Translations under genes and position numbers: made by a program
Assembly: GCA_037349105.1 (NCBI GenBank)
Contig: JAYJMM010000021.1
Coordinates: forward strand, 1,736,001-1,800,000
Direction: 5' to 3'
DNA length: 64,000 nucleotides
Origin: Limnomonas spitsbergensis
Taxonomy: Eukaryota > Chlorophyta > Chlorophyceae > Chlamydomonadales
The notes under the pieces: model-generated
Databases searched by the model: none
What the model was told of the DNA's origin: nothing
The model's input: the letters and a program-made list of their open reading frames with translations, nothing else
Shown here: in pieces, positions 43,301-58,300 of the stretch
Position numbering within the stretch: position 1 is the stretch's first letter
Layout: each line of letters starts with the position of its first letter

Positions 43301-46300
43301 CTCTGTCCCACCCATCGCACCCCTCCCCTCTGTCCTATGTCCCCCCATCACCCCCCTCCCCTCTGTCCTCTGTCCCACCCATCGCACCCCTCCCCTCTGT
43401 CCTATGTCCCCCCCATCACACCCCTCCCCTCTGTCCTATGTCCCACCCATCGCCCCCCTCCCCTCTGTCCTATGTCCCCCCCATCGCACCCCTCCCCTCT
43501 GTCCTATGTCCCCACCCATCACCCCCCTCCCCTCTGTCCTATACCCCCCACCCATCACCCCCCCTCCCCTCTGTCCTATGTCCCCACCCATCACCCCCCT
43601 CCCCTCTGTCCTATGTCCCCCCCATCGCACCCCTCCCCTCTGTCCTATGTTCCCCCCCATCGCACCCCTCCCCTCTGTCCTATGTCCCCCCCCATCACCC
43701 CCCCTCCCCTCTGTCCTATGTCCCCCCCCATCACCCCCCTCCCCTCTGTCCTATGTCCCCCCCCATCACCCCCCTCCCCTCTGTCCTATGTCCCCACCCA
43801 TCACCCCCCTCCCCTCTGTCCTATGTCCCACCCATCGCACCCCTCCCCTCTGTCCTATGTCCCCCCCATCGCACCCCTCCCCTCTGTCCTATGTCCCACC
43901 CATCACCCCCCTCCCCTCTGTCCTATGTCCCCCCCCATCACCCCCCTCCCCTCTGTCCTATGTCCCCCCCCATCACCCCCCTCCCCTCTGTCCTATGTCC
44001 CCACCCATCACCCCCCTCCCCTCTGTCCTATGTCCCACCCATCGCACCCCTCCCCTCTGTCCTATGTCCCCCCCATCGCACCCCTCCCCTCTGTCCTATG
44101 TCCCACCCATCACCCCCCTCCCCTCTGTCCTATGTCCCCCCCCATCACCCCCCTCCCCTCTGTCCTATGTCCCCACCCATCACCCCCCTCCCCTCTGTCC
44201 TATGTCCCCCCCATCGCACCCCTCCCCTCTGTCCTCTGTCCCCACCCATCACCCCCCTCCCCTCTGTCCTATGTCCCCCCCCATCACCCCCCTCCCCTCT
44301 GTCCTATGTCCCCCCCCATCACCCCCCTCCCCTCTGTCCTATGTCCCCCCCATCGCCCCCCTCCCCTCTGTCCTATGTCCCCCCCATCGCCCCCCTCCCC
44401 TCTGTCCTATGTCCCCACCCATCACCCCCCTCCCCTCTGTCCTATGTCCCCACCCATCACCCCCCTCCCCTCTGTCCTATGTCCCCCCCATCACCCCCCT
44501 CCCCTCTGTCCTATGTCCCCACCCATCACCCCCCTCCCCTCTGTCCTATGTCCCCCCCATCGCACCCCTCCCCTCTGTCCTATGTCCCCACCCATCACCC
44601 CCCTCCCCTCTGTCCTCTGTCCCCACCCATCACCCCCCTCCCCTCTGTCCTATGTCCCCCCCCATCACCCCCCTCCCCTCTGTCCTATGTCCCCCCCCAT
44701 CACCCCCTCCCCTCTGTCCTATGTCCCCCCCATCGCACCCCTCCCCTCTGTCCTATGTCCCCCCCATCGCCCCCTCCCCTCTGTCCTATGTCCCCCCCAT
44801 CGCCCCCCTCCCCTCTGTCCTATGTCCCCACCCATCACCCCCCTCCCCTCTGTCCTATGTCCCCACCCATCACCCCCCTCCCACTGTCCTATGTCCCCCC
44901 CATCACCCCCCTCCCCTCTGTCCTATGTCCCCACCCATCACCCCCCTCCCCTCTGTCCTATGTCCCCACCCATCACCCCCCTCCCCTCTGTTCTCTGTCC
45001 CCACCCATCACCCCCCTCCCCTCTGTCCTCTGTCCCCACCCATCACCCCCCTCCCCTCTGTCCTCTGTCCCCCCAATCGCCCCCCTCCCCTCTGTCCTAT
45101 GTCCCCCCCATCGCACCCCTCCCCTCTGTCCTATGTCCCCCCCATCGAACCCCTCCCCTCTGTCCTATGTCCCCCCCATCGCCCCCCTCCCCTCTGTCCT
45201 ATGTCCCCCCCATCACCCCCCTCCCCTCTGTCCTATGTCCCCCCCATCACCCCCCTCCCCTCTGTCCTATGTCCCCCCCCATCGCCCCCCTCCCCTCTGT
45301 CCTATGTTCCCACCATCGCACCCCTCCCCTCTGTCCTATGTCCCCCCCATCGCCCCCCTCCCCTCTGTCCTATGTCCCCCCCATCACCCCCCTCCCCTCT
45401 GTCCTATGTCCCCCCCATCACCCCCCTCCCCTCTGTCCTATGTCCCCACCCATCGCACCCCTCCCCTCTGTCCTATGTCCCCCCCATCACCCCCCTCCCC
45501 TCTGTCCTATGTCCCCCCCCATCACCCCCCTCCCCTCTGTCCTATGTCCCCACCCATCACCCCCCTCCCCTCTGTCCTATGTCCCCACCCATCACCCCCC
45601 TCCCCTCTGTCCTATGTCCCCACCCATCACCCCCCTCCCCTCTGTCCTATGTCCCCCCCCATCACCCCCCTCCCCTCTGTCCTATGTCCCCACCCATCAC
45701 CCCCCCTCCCCTCTGTCCTATGTCCCCACCCATCACCCCCCTCCCCTCTGTCCTATGTCCCCACCCATCACCCCCCTCCCCTCTGTCCTATGTCCCCCCC
45801 CATCACCCCCCTCCCCTCTGTCCTATGTCCCCACCCCATCGCCCCCCTCCCCTCTGTCCTATGTCCCCCCCCATCGCCCCCCTCCCCTCTGTCCTATGTC
45901 CCCACCCATCGCCCCCCTCCCCTCTGTCCTATGTCCCCACCCATCGCCCCCCTCCCCTCTGTCCTATGTCCCCACCCATCGCCCCCCTCCCCTCTGTCCT
46001 ATGTCCCCCCCCATCGCCCCCCTCCCCTCTGTCCTATGTCCCCCCCCATCGCCCCCCTCCCCTCTGTCCTATGTCCCCCCCCATCGCCCCCCTCCCCTCT
46101 GTCCTATGTCCCCCCCCATCGCCCCCCTCCCCTCTGTCCTATGTTCCCCCCATCGCCCCCCTCCCCTCTGTCCTATGTCCCCACCCATCGCCCCCGTCCC
46201 CTCTGTCCTATGTCCCCCCCCATCGCCCCCCTCCCCTCTGTCCTATGTCCCCACCCATCGCCCCCCTCACCTCTGTCCTATGTCCCCACCCATCACCCCC

Positions 46301-49300
46301 CTCCCCTCTGTCCTATGTCCCCACCCATCACCCCCCTCCCCTCTGTCCTATGTCCCCACCCATCACCCCCCTCCCCTCTGTCCTATGTCCCCACCCATCA
46401 CCCCCCTCCCCTCTGTCCTATGTCCCCACCCATCACCCCCCTCCCCTCTGTCCTATGTCCCCCCCCATCACCCCCCTCCCCTCTGTCCTATGTCCCCCCC
46501 ATCGCCCCCCTCCCCTCTGTCCTATGTCCCCCCCCATCACCCCCCTCCCCTCTGTCCTATGTCCCCCCCATCACCCCCCTCCCCTCTGTCCTATGTCCCC
46601 CCATCGCCCCCCTCCCCTCTGTCCTATGTCCCCCCCATCGCACCCCTCCCCTCTGTCCTATGTCCCCACCCATCGCACCCCTCCCCACTGTCCTATGTCC
46701 CCACCCATCACCCCCCTCCCCTCTGTCCTATGTCCCCACCCATCACCCCCCTCCCCTCTGTCCTATGTCCCCCCCCCATCACCCCCCTCCCCTCTGTCCT
46801 ATGTCCCCACCCATCACCCCCCTCCCCTCTGTCCTATGTCCCCACCCATCGCCCCCCTCCCCTCTGTCCTATGTCCCCCCCATCACCCTCCTCCCCTCTG
46901 TCCTATGTCCCCACCCATCACCCCCCTCCCCTCTGTCCTATGTCCCCACCCATCACCCCCCTCCCCTCTGTCCTATGTCCCCACCCATCACCCCCCTCCC
47001 CTCTGTCCTATGTCCCCCCCATCGCCCCCCTCCCCTCTGTCCTATGTCCCCCCCCATCACCCCCCTCCCCTCTGTCCTATGTCCCCACCCATCACCCCCC
47101 TCCCCTCTGTCCTATGTCCCCACCCATCACCCCCCTCCCCTCTGTCCTATGTCCCCACCCATCACCCCCCTCCCCTCTGTCCTCTGTCCCACCATCGCAC
47201 CCCTCCCCTCTGTCCTATGTCCCCCCCCATCACCCCCCTCCCCTCTGTCCTATGTCCCCACCCATCACCCCCTCCCCTCTGTCCTATGTCCCCACCCATC
47301 ACCCCCCTCCCCTCTGTCCTATGTCCCCCCCATCACCCCCCTCCCCTCTGTCCTATGTCCCCACCCATCACCCCCCTCCCCTCTGTCCTATGTCCCCACC
47401 CATCACCCCCCTCCCCTCTGTCCTATGTCCCCCCCATCGCCCCCCTCCCCTCTGTCCTATGTCCCCCCCATCGCCCCCCTCCCCTCTGTCCTATGTCCCC
47501 ACCCATCACCCCCCTCCCCTCTGTCCTATGTCCCCACCCATCACCCCCCTCCCTCTGTCCTATGTCCCCCCCCCCATCACCCCCCTCCCCTCTGTCCTAT
47601 GTCCCCCCCCATCACCCCCCTCCCCTCTGTCCTATGTCCCCACCCATCACCCCCCTCCCCTCTGTCCTCTGTCCCCACCATCGCACCCCTCCCCTCTGTC
47701 CTATGTCCCCCCCCATCACCCCCCTCCCCTCTGTCCTATGTCCCCCCCATCACCCCCCTCCCCTCTGTCCTATGTCCCCACCCATCACCCCCCTCCCCTC
47801 TGTCCTATGTCCCCCCCATCGCACCCCTCCCCTCTGTCCTATGTCCCCACCCATCACCCCCCTCCCCTCTGTCCTATGTCCCCCCCCATCACCCCCCTCC
47901 CCTCTGTCCTATGTCCCCACCCATCACCCCCCTCCCCTCTGTCCTATGTCCCCCCCATCACCCCCCTCCCCTCTGTCCTATGACCCCCCCATCACCCCCC
48001 TCCCCTCTGTCCTATGTCCCCCCCATCACCCCCCTCCCCTCTGTCCTATGTCCCCCCCATCACCCCCCTCCCCTCTGTCCTATGTCCCCACCCATCACCC
48101 CCCTCCCCTCTGTCCTATGTCCCCCCCATCGCACCCCTCCCCTCTGTCCTATGTCCCCCCCCATCACCCCCCTCCCCTCTGTCCTATGTCCCCCCCCATC
48201 ACCCCCCTCCCCTCTGTCCTATGTCCCCCCCATCACCCCCCTCCCCTCTGTCCTATGTCCCCCCCATCGCACCCCTCCCCTCTGTCCTATGTCCCCCCCC
48301 ATCACCCCCCTCCCCTCTGTCCTATGTCCCCCCCCATCACCCCCCCTCCCCTCTGTCCTATGTCCCCCCCATCACCCCCCTCCCCTCTGTCCTATGTCCC
48401 CCCCCATCACCCCCCTCCCCTCTGTCCTATGTCCCCCCCCATCACCCCCCTCCCCTCTGTCCTCTGTCCCCACCATCGCACCCCTCCCCTCTGTCCTATG
48501 TCCCCCCCCATCACCCCCCTCCCCTCTGTCCTATGCCCCCACCCATCACCCCCCTCCCCTCTGTCCTATGTCCCCCCCATCACCCCCCTCCCCTCTGTCC
48601 TCTGTCCCCACCCATCACCCCCCTCACCCTCTGTCCTATGTCCCCCCCCATCACCCCCTCCCCTCTGTCCTATGTCCCCACCCATCACCCCCCTCCCCTC
48701 TGTCCTATGTCCCCACCCATCACCCCCCTCCCCTCTGTCCTATGTCCCCCCCCATCACCCCCCTCCCCTCTGTCCTATGTCCCCCCCCATCACCCCCCTC
48801 CCCTCTGTCCTATGTCCCCACCCATCACCCCCCTCCCCTCTGTCCTATGTCCCCACCCATCACCCCCCTCCCCTCTGTCCTATGTCCCCACCCATCACCC
48901 CCCTCCCCTCTGTCCTATGTCCCCACCCATCACCCCCCTCCCCTCTGTCCTATGTCCCCCCCCATCACCCCCCTCCCCTCTGTCCTATGTCCCCACCCAT
49001 CACCCCCCTCCCCTCTGTCCTATGTCCCCACCCATCACCCCCCTCCCCTCTGTCCTATGTCCCCACCCATCACCCCCCTCCCCTCTGTCCTATGTCCCCA
49101 CCCATCACCCCCCTCCCCTCTGTCCTATGTCCCCACCCATCGCCCCCCTCCCCTCTGTCCTATGTCCCCCCCCATCGCCCCCCTCCCCTCTGTCCTATGT
49201 CCCCACCCATCGCCCCCCTCCCCTCTGTCCTATGTCCCCCCCCATCGCCCCCCTCCCCTCTGTCCTATGTCCCCACCCATCGCCCCCCTCCCCTCTGTCC

Positions 49301-52300
49301 TATGTCCCCCCCATCGCCCCCCTCCCCTCTGTCCTATGTCCCCCCCATCGCCCCCCTCCCCTCTGTCCTAATGTCCCCACCCATCGCCCCCTCCCCTCTG
49401 TCCTATGTCCCCACCCATCGCACCCCTCCCCTCTGTCCTATGTCCCCCCATCGCCCCCCTCCCCTCTGTCCTATGTCCCCACCCATCGCCCCCCTCCCCT
49501 CTGTCCTATGTCCCCCCCCATCACCCCCCTCCCCTCTGTCCTATGTCCCCCCCCATCACCCCCCTCCCCTCTGTCCTATGTCCCCACCCATCACCCCCCT
49601 CCCCTCTGTCCTATGTCCCCACCCATCACCCCCCTCCCCTCTGTCCTATGTCCCCACCCATCACCCCCCTCCCTCTGTCCTATGTCCCCACCCATCACCC
49701 CCCTCCCCTCTGTCCTATGTCCCCCCCCATCACCCCCCTCCCCTCTGTCCTATGTCCCCACCCATCACCCCCCTCCCCTCTGTCCTATGTCCCCACCCAT
49801 CACCCCCCTCCCCTCTGTCCTATGTCCCCACCCATCACCCCCCTCCCCTCTGTCCTATGTCCCCACCCATCACCCCCCTCCCCTCTGTCCTATGTCCCAA
49901 CCCATCGCCCCCCTCCCCTCTGTCCTATGTCCCCCCCCATCGCCCCCCTCCCCTCTGTCCTATGTCCCCACCCATCACCCCCCTCCCCTCTGTCCTATGT
50001 CCCCCCCCATCACCCCCCTCCCCTCTGTCCTATGTCCCCACCCATCGCCCCCCTCCCCTCTGTCCTATGTCCCCCCCATCACCCCCCTCCCCTCTGTCCT
50101 ATGACCCCCCCATCACCCCCCTCCCCTCTGTCCTATGTCCCCCCCCATCACCCCCCTCCCCTCTGTCCTATGTCCCCCCCCATCACCCCCCTCCCCTCTG
50201 TCCTATGTCCCCCCCCATCACCCCCCTCCCCTCTGTCCTATGTCCCCCCCATCGCACCCCTCCCCTCTGTCCTATGTCCCCCCCCATCACCCCCCTCCCC
50301 TCTGTCCTATGTCCCCCCCCATCACCCCCCTCCCCTCTGTCCTATGTCCCCCCCATCACCCCCCTCCCCTCTGTCCTATGTCCCCCCCCATCACCCCCCT
50401 CCCCTCTGTCCTATGTCCCCCCCCATCACCCCCCTCCCCTCTGTCCTCTGTCCCCACCATCGCACCCCTCCCCTCTGTCCTATGTCCCCCCCCATCACCC
50501 CCCTCCCCTCTGTCCTATGCCCCCACCCATCACCCCCCTCCCCTCTGTCCTATGTCCCCCCCATCACCCCCCTCCCCTCTGTCCTCTGTCCCCACCCATC
50601 ACCCCCCTCCCCTCTGTCCTATGTCCCCACCCATCACCCCCCTCCCCTCTGTCCTATGTCCCCACCCATCACCCCCCTCCCCTCTGTCCTATGTCCCCAC
50701 CCATCACCCCCCCTCCCCTCTGTCCTATGTCCCCCCCCATCACCCCCCTCCCCTCTGTCCTATGTCCCCCCCCATCACCCCCCTCCCCTCTGTCCTATGT
50801 CCCCACCCATCACCCCCCTCCCCTCTGTCCTATGTCCCCACCCATCACCCCCCTCCCCTCTGTCCTATGTCCCCACCCATCACCCCCCTCCCCTCTGTCC
50901 TATGTCCCCACCCATCACACCCCTCCCCTCTGTCCTATGTCCCCCCCCATCACCCCCCTCCCCTCTGTCCTATGTCCCCACCCATCACCCCCCTCCCCTC
51001 TGTCCTATGTCCCCACCCATCACCCCCCTCCCCTCTGTCCTATGTCCCCACCCATCACCCCCCTCCCCTCTGTCCTATGTCCCCACCCATCACCCCCCTC
51101 CCCTCTGTCCTATGTCCCCACCCATCGCCCCCCTCCCCTCTGTCCTATGTCCCCCCCCATCGCCCCCCTCCCCTCTGTCCTATGTCCCCACCCATCACCC
51201 CCCTCCCCTCTGTCCTATGTCCCCCCCCATCGCCCCCCTCCCCTCTGTCCTATGTCCCCCCCCATCGCCCCCCTCCCCTCTGTCCTATGTCCCCCACCCA
51301 TCGCCCCCCTCCCCTCTGTCCTATGTCCCCCCCCATCGCCCCCCTCCCCTCTGTCCTATGTCCCCCCCATCGCCCCCCTCCCCTCTGTCCTATGTCCCCA
51401 CCCATCGCCCCCCTCCCCTCTGTCCTATGTCCCCCCCCATCACCCCCCTCCCCTCTGTCCTATGTCCCCACCCATCGCCCCCCTCCCCTCTGTCCTATGT
51501 CCCCACCCATCACCCCCCCTCCCCTCTGTCCTATGTCCCCCCCCATCACCCCCCTCCCCTCTGTCCTATGTCCCCCCCCATCACCCCCCTCCCCTCTGTC
51601 CTATGTCCCCACCCATCACCCCCCTCCCCTCTGTCCTATGTCCCCACCCATCACCCCCCTTCCCTCTGTCCTATGTCCCCCCCCATCACCCCCCTCCCCT
51701 CTGTCCTATGTCCCCCCCCATCACCCCCTCCCCTCTGTCCTATGTCCCCACCCATCACCCCCCCTCCCCTCTGTCCTATGTCCCCCCCATCACCCCCCTC
51801 CCCTCTGTCCTATGTCCCCCCCCATCACACTCCTCCCCTCTGTCCTATGTCCCCACCCATCACCCCCCTCCCCTCTGTCCTATGTCCCCACCCATCGCCC
51901 CCCTCCCCTCTGTCCTATGTCCCCCCCATCACCCTCCTCCCCTCTGTCCTATGTCCCCACCCATCACCCCCCTCCCCTCTGTCCTATGTCCCCCCCATCG
52001 CACCCCTCCCCTCTGTCCTATGTCCCCCCCCATCACCCCCCTCCCCTCTGTCCTATGTCCCCCCCCATCACCCCCCTCCCCTCTGTCCTATGTCCCCCCC
52101 ATCACCCCCCTCCCCTCTGTCCTATGTCCCCCCCCATCACCCCCCTCCCCTCTGTCCTATGTCCCCCCCCATCACCCCCCTCCCCTCTGTCCTCTGTCCC
52201 CACCATCGCACCCCTCCCCTCTGTCCTATGTCCCCCCCCATCACCCCCCTCCCCTCTGTCCTATGCCCCCACCCATCACCCCCCTCCCCTCTGTCCTATG

Positions 52301-55300
52301 TCCCCCCCATCACCCCCCTCCCCTCTGTCCTCTGTCCCCACCCATCACCCCCCCTCCCCTCTGTCCTATGTCCCCCCCCATCACCCCCCTCCCCTCTGTC
52401 CTATGTCCCCACCCATCACCCCCCTCCCCTCTGTCCTATGTCCCCACCCATCACCCCCCTCCCCTCTGTCCTATGTCCCCCCCCATCACCCCCCTCCCCT
52501 CTGTCCTATGTCCCCCCCCATCACCCCCCTCCCCTCTGTCCTCTGTCCCCACCCATCACCCCCCTCCCCTCTGTCCTATGTCCCCACCCATCACCCCCCT
52601 CCCCTCTGTCCTATGTCCCCACCCATCACCCCCCTCCCCTCTGTCCTATGTCCCCACCCATCACCCCCCTCCCCTCTGTCCTATGTCCCCCCCCATCACC
52701 CCCCTCCCCTCTGTCCTATGTCCCCACCCATCACCCCCCTCCCCTCTGTCCTATGTCCCCACCCATCACCCCCCTCCCCTCTGTCCTATGTCCCCACCCA
52801 TCACCCCCCTCCCCTCTGTCCTATGTCCCCACCCATCACCCCCCTCCCCTCTGTCCTATGTCCCCACCCATCGCCCCCCTCCCCTCTGTCCTATGTCCCC
52901 CCCCATCGCCCCCCTCCCCTCTGTCCTATGTCCCCACCCATCGCCCCCCTCCCCTCTGTCCTATGTCCCCCCCCATCGCCCCCCTCCCCTCTGTCCTATG
53001 TCCCCACCCATCGCCCCCCTCCCCTCTGTCCTATGTCCCCCCCCATCGCCCCCCTCCCCTCTGTCCTATGTCCCCCCCCATCGCCCCCCTCCCCTCTGTC
53101 CTATGTCCCCACCCATCACCCCCCTCCCCTCTGTCCTATGTCCCCACCCATCGCACCCCTCCCCTCTGTCCTATGTCCCCCCCATCGCCCCCCTCCCCTC
53201 TGTCCTATGTCCCCACCCATCGCCCCCCTCCCCTCTGTCCTATGTCCCCCCCCATCACCCCCCTCCCCTCTGTCCTATGTCCCCCCCCATCACCCCCCTC
53301 CCCTCTGTCCTATGTCCCCACCCATCACCCCCCTCCCCTCTGTCCTATGTCCCCACCCATCACCCCCCTCCCCTCTGTCCTATGTCCCCACCCATCACCC
53401 CCCTCCCCTCTGTCCTATGTCCCCACCCATCACCCCCCTCCCCTCTGTCCTATGTCCCCCCCCATCACCCCCCTCCCCTCTGTCCTATGTCCCCACCCAT
53501 CACCCCCCTCCCCTCTGTCCTATGTCCCCACCCATCACCCCCCTCCCCTCTGTCCTATGTCCCCACCCATCACCCCCCTCCCCTCTGTCCTATGTCCCCA
53601 CCCATCACCCCCCTCCCCTCTGTCCTATGTCCCAACCCATCGCCCCCCTCCCCTCTGTCCTATGTCCCCCCCCATCGCCCCCCTCCCCTCTGTCCTATGT
53701 CCCCACCCATCACCCCCCTCCCCTCTGTCCTATGTCCCCCCCCATCACCCCCCTCCCCTCTGTCCTATGTCCCCACCCATCGCCCCCCTCCCCTCTGTCC
53801 TATGTCCCCCCCATCACCCCCCTCCCCTCTGTCCTATGACCCCCCCATCACCCCCCTCCCCTCTGTCCTATGTCCCCCCCCATCACCCCCCTCCCCTCTG
53901 TCCTATGTCCCCCCCCATCACCCCCCTCCCCTCTGTCCTATGTCCCCCCCCATCACCCCCCTCCCCTCTGTCCTATGTCCCCCCCATCGCACCCCTCCCC
54001 TCTGTCCTATGTCCCCCCCCATCACCCCCCTCCCCTCTGTCCTATGTCCCCCCCCATCACCCCCCTCCCCTCTGTCCTATGTCCCCCCCATCACCCCCCT
54101 CCCCTCTGTCCTATGTCCCCCCCCATCACCCCCCTCCCCTCTGTCCTATGTCCCCCCCCATCACCCCCCTCCCCTCTGTCCTCTGTCCCCACCATCGCAC
54201 CCCTCCCCTCTGTCCTATGTCCCCCCCCATCACCCCCCTCCCCTCTGTCCTATGCCCCCACCCATCACCCCCCTCCCCTCTGTCCTATGTCCCCCCCATC
54301 ACCCCCCTCCCCTCTGTCCTCTGTCCCCACCCATCACCCCCCTCCCCTCTGTCCTATGTCCCCACCCATCACCCCCCTCCCCTCTGTCCTATGTCCCCAC
54401 CCATCACCCCCCTCCCCTCTGTCCTATGTCCCCACCCATCACCCCCCTCCCCTCTGTCCTATGTCCCCCCCCATCACCCCCCTCCCCTCTGTCCTATGTC
54501 CCCCCCCATCACCCCCCTCCACTCTGTCCTATGTCCCCACCCATCACCCCCCTCCCCTCTGTCCTATGTCCCCACCCATCACCCCCCTCCCCTCTGTCCT
54601 ATGTCCCCACCCATCACCCCCCTCCCCTCTGTCCTATGTCCCCACCCATCACCCCCCTCCCCTCTGTCCTATGTCCCAACCCATCGCCCCCCTCCCCTCT
54701 GTCCTATGTCCCCACCCATCACCCCCCTCCCCTCTGTCCTATGTCCCCACCCATCACCCCCCTCCCCTCTGTCCTATGTCCCCACCCATCACCCCCCTCC
54801 CCTCTGTCCTATGTCCCCACCCATCACCCCCCTCCCCTCTGTCCTATGTCCCCACCCATCGCCCCCCTCCCCTCTGTCCTATGTCCCCCCCCATCGCCCC
54901 CCTCCCCTCTGTCCTATGTCCCCACCCATCACCCCCCTCCCCTCTGTCCTATGTCCCCCCCCATCGCCCCCCTCCCCTCTGTCCTATGTCCCCCCCCATC
55001 GCCCCCCTCCCCTCTGTCCTATGTCCCCACCCATCGCCCCCCTCCCCTCTGTCCTATGTCCCCCCCCATCGCCCCCCTCCCCTCTGTCCTATGTCCCCCC
55101 CATCGCCCCCCTCCCCTCTGTCCTATGTCCCCACCCATCGCCCCCCTCCCCTCTGTCCTATGTCCCCCCCCATCACCCCCCTCCCCTCTGTCCTATGTCC
55201 CCACCCATCGCCCCCCTCCCCTCTGTCCTATGTCCCCACCCATCACCCCCCTCCCCTCTGTCCTATGTCCCCCCCCATCACCCCCCTCCCCTCTGTCCTA

Positions 55301-58300
55301 TGTCCCCCCCCATCACCCCCCTCCCCTCTGTCCTATGTCCCCACCCATCACCCCCCTCCCCTCTGTCCTATGTCCCCACCCATCACCCCCCTTCCCTCTG
55401 TCCTATGTCCCCCCCCATCACCCCCCTCCCCTCTGTCCTATGTCCCCCCCCATCACCCCCCTCCCCTCTGTCCTATGTCCCCACCCATCACCCCCCTCCC
55501 CTCTGTCCTATGTCCCCCCCATCACCCCCCTCCCCTCTGTCCTATGTCCCCCCCCATCACACTCCTCCCCTCTGTCCTATGTCCCCACCCATCACCCCCC
55601 TCCCCTCTGTCCTATGTCCCCACCCATCGCCCCCCTCCCCTCTGTCCTATGTCCCCCCCATCACCCTCCTCCCCTCTGTCCTATGTCCCCACCCATCACC
55701 CCCCTCCCCTCTGTCCTATGTCCCCCCCATCACCCCCCTCCCCTCTGTCCTATGTCCCCCCCATCACCCCCCTCCCCTCTGTCCTCTGTCCCCACCCATC
55801 ACCCCCCTCCCCTCTGTCCTATGTCCCCACCCATCACCCCCCTCCCCTCTGTCCTATGTCCCCACCCATCACCCCCCTCCCCTCTGTCCTATGTCCCCAC
55901 CCATCACCCCCCTCCCCTCTGTCCTATGTCCCCCCCCATCACCCCCCTCCCCTCTGTCCTATGTCCCCCCCCATCACCCCCCTCCCCTCTGTCCTATGTC
56001 CCCACCCATCACCCCCCTCCCCTCTGTCCTATGTCCCCACCCATCACCCCCCTCCCCTCTGTCCTATGTCCCCACCCATCACCCCCCTCCCCTCTGTCCT
56101 ATGTCCCCACCCATCACCCCCCTCCCCTCTGTCCTATGTCCCAACCCATCGCCCCCCTCCCCTCTGTCCTATGTCCCCACCCATCACCCCCCTCCCCTCT
56201 GTCCTATGTCCCCACCCATCACCCCCCTCCCCTCTGTCCTATGTCCCCACCCATCACCCCCCTCCCCTCTGTCCTATGTCCCCACCCATCACCCCCCTCC
56301 CCTCTGTCCTATGTCCCCACCCATCGCCCCCCTCCCCTCTGTCCTATGTCCCCCCCCATCGCCCCCCTCCCCTCTGTCCTATGTCCCCACCCATCACCCC
56401 CCTCCCCTCTGTCCTATGTCCCCCCCCATCGCCCCCCTCCCCTCTGTCCTATGTCCCCCCCCATCGCCCCCCTCCCCTCTGTCCTATGTCCCCACCCATC
56501 GCCCCCCTCCCCTCTGTCCTATGTCCCCCCCCATCGCCCCCCTCCCCTCTGTCCTATGTCCCCCCCATCGCCCCCCTCCCCTCTGTCCTATGTCCCCACC
56601 CATCGCCCCCCTCCCCTCTGTCCTATGTCCCCCCCCATCACCCCCCTCCCCTCTGTCCTATGTCCCCACCCATCGCCCCCCTCCCCTCTGTCCTATGTCC
56701 CCACCCATCACCCCCCTCCCCTCTGTCCTATGTCCCCCCCCATCACCCCCCTCCCCTCTGTCCTATGTCCCCCCCCATCACCCCCCTCCCCTCTGTCCTA
56801 TGTCCCCACCCATCACCCCCCTCCCCTCTGTCCTATGTCCCCACCCATCACCCCCCTTCCCTCTGTCCTATGTCCCCCCCCATCACCCCCCTCCCCTCTG
56901 TCCTATGTCCCCCCCCATCACCCCCCTCCCCTCTGTCCTATGTCCCCACCCATCACCCCCCTCCCCTCTGTCCTATGTCCCCCCCATCACCCCCCTCCCC
57001 TCTGTCCTATGTCCCCCCCCATCACACTCCTCCCCTCTGTCCTATGTCCCCACCCATCACCCCCCTCCCCTCTGTCCTATGTCCCCACCCATCGCCCCCC
57101 TCCCCTCTGTCCTATGTCCCCCCCATCACCCTCCTCCCCTCTGTCCTATGTCCCCACCCATCACCCCCCTCCCCTCTGTCCTATGTCCCCACCATCACCC
57201 CCCTCCCCTCTGTCCTATGTCCCCATCCATCACCCCCCTCCCCTCTGTCCTATGTCCCCACCCATCGCCCCCCTCCCCTCTGTCCTATGTCCCCCCCATC
57301 ACCCCCCTCCCCTCTGTCCTATGTCCCCACCCATCACCCCCCTCCCCTCTGTCCTATGTCCCCACCCATCACCCCCCTCCCCTCTGTCCTATGTCCCCAC
57401 CCATCACCCCCCTCCCCTCTGTCCTCTGTCCCCACCATCGCACCCCTCCCCTCTGTCCTATGTCCCCCCCCATCACCCCCTCCCCTCTGTCCTATGTCCC
57501 CACCCATCACCCCCCTCCCCTCTGTCCTATGTCCCCACCCATCACCCCCCTCCCCTCTGTCCTATGTCCCCCCCATCGCACCCCTCCCCTCTGTCCTATG
57601 TCCCCCCCATCGCCCCCCTCCCCTCTGTCCTATGTCCCCACCCATCACCCCCCTCCCCTCTGTCCTATGTCCCCACCCATCACCCCCCTCCCCTCTGTCC
57701 TATGTCCCCCCCCATCACCCCCCTCCCCTCTGTCCTATGTCCCCCCCCCATCACCCCCCTCCCCTCTGTCCTATGTCCCCCCCATCACCCCCCTCCCCTC
57801 TGTCCTATGTCCCCACCCATCACCCCCCTCCCCTCTGTCCTCTGTCCCCACCATCGCACCCCTCCCCTCTGTCCTATGTCCCCCCCCATCACCCCCCTCC
57901 CCTCTGGCCTATGTCTTCCCCCATCACCCCCCTCCCCTCTGTCCTATGTCCCCACCCATCACCCCCTCCCCTCTGTCCTATGTCCCCCCCCTCGCCCCCC
58001 TCCCCTCTGTCCTATGTCCCCACCCATCACCCCCCTCCCCTCTGTCCTATGTCCCCCCCCATCACCCCCCTCCCCTCTGTCCTATGTCCCCCCCATCGCA
58101 CACCTCCCCTCTGTCCTATGTCCCCACCCATCACCCCCCTCCCCTCTGTCCTATGTCCCCCCCCATCACCCCCCTCCCCTCTGTCCTATGTCCCCACCCA
58201 TCACCCCCCTCCCCTCTGTCCTATGTCCCCCCCATCACCCCCCTCCCCTCTGTCCTATGTCCCCACCCATCACCCCCCTCCCCTCTGTCCTATGTCCCCA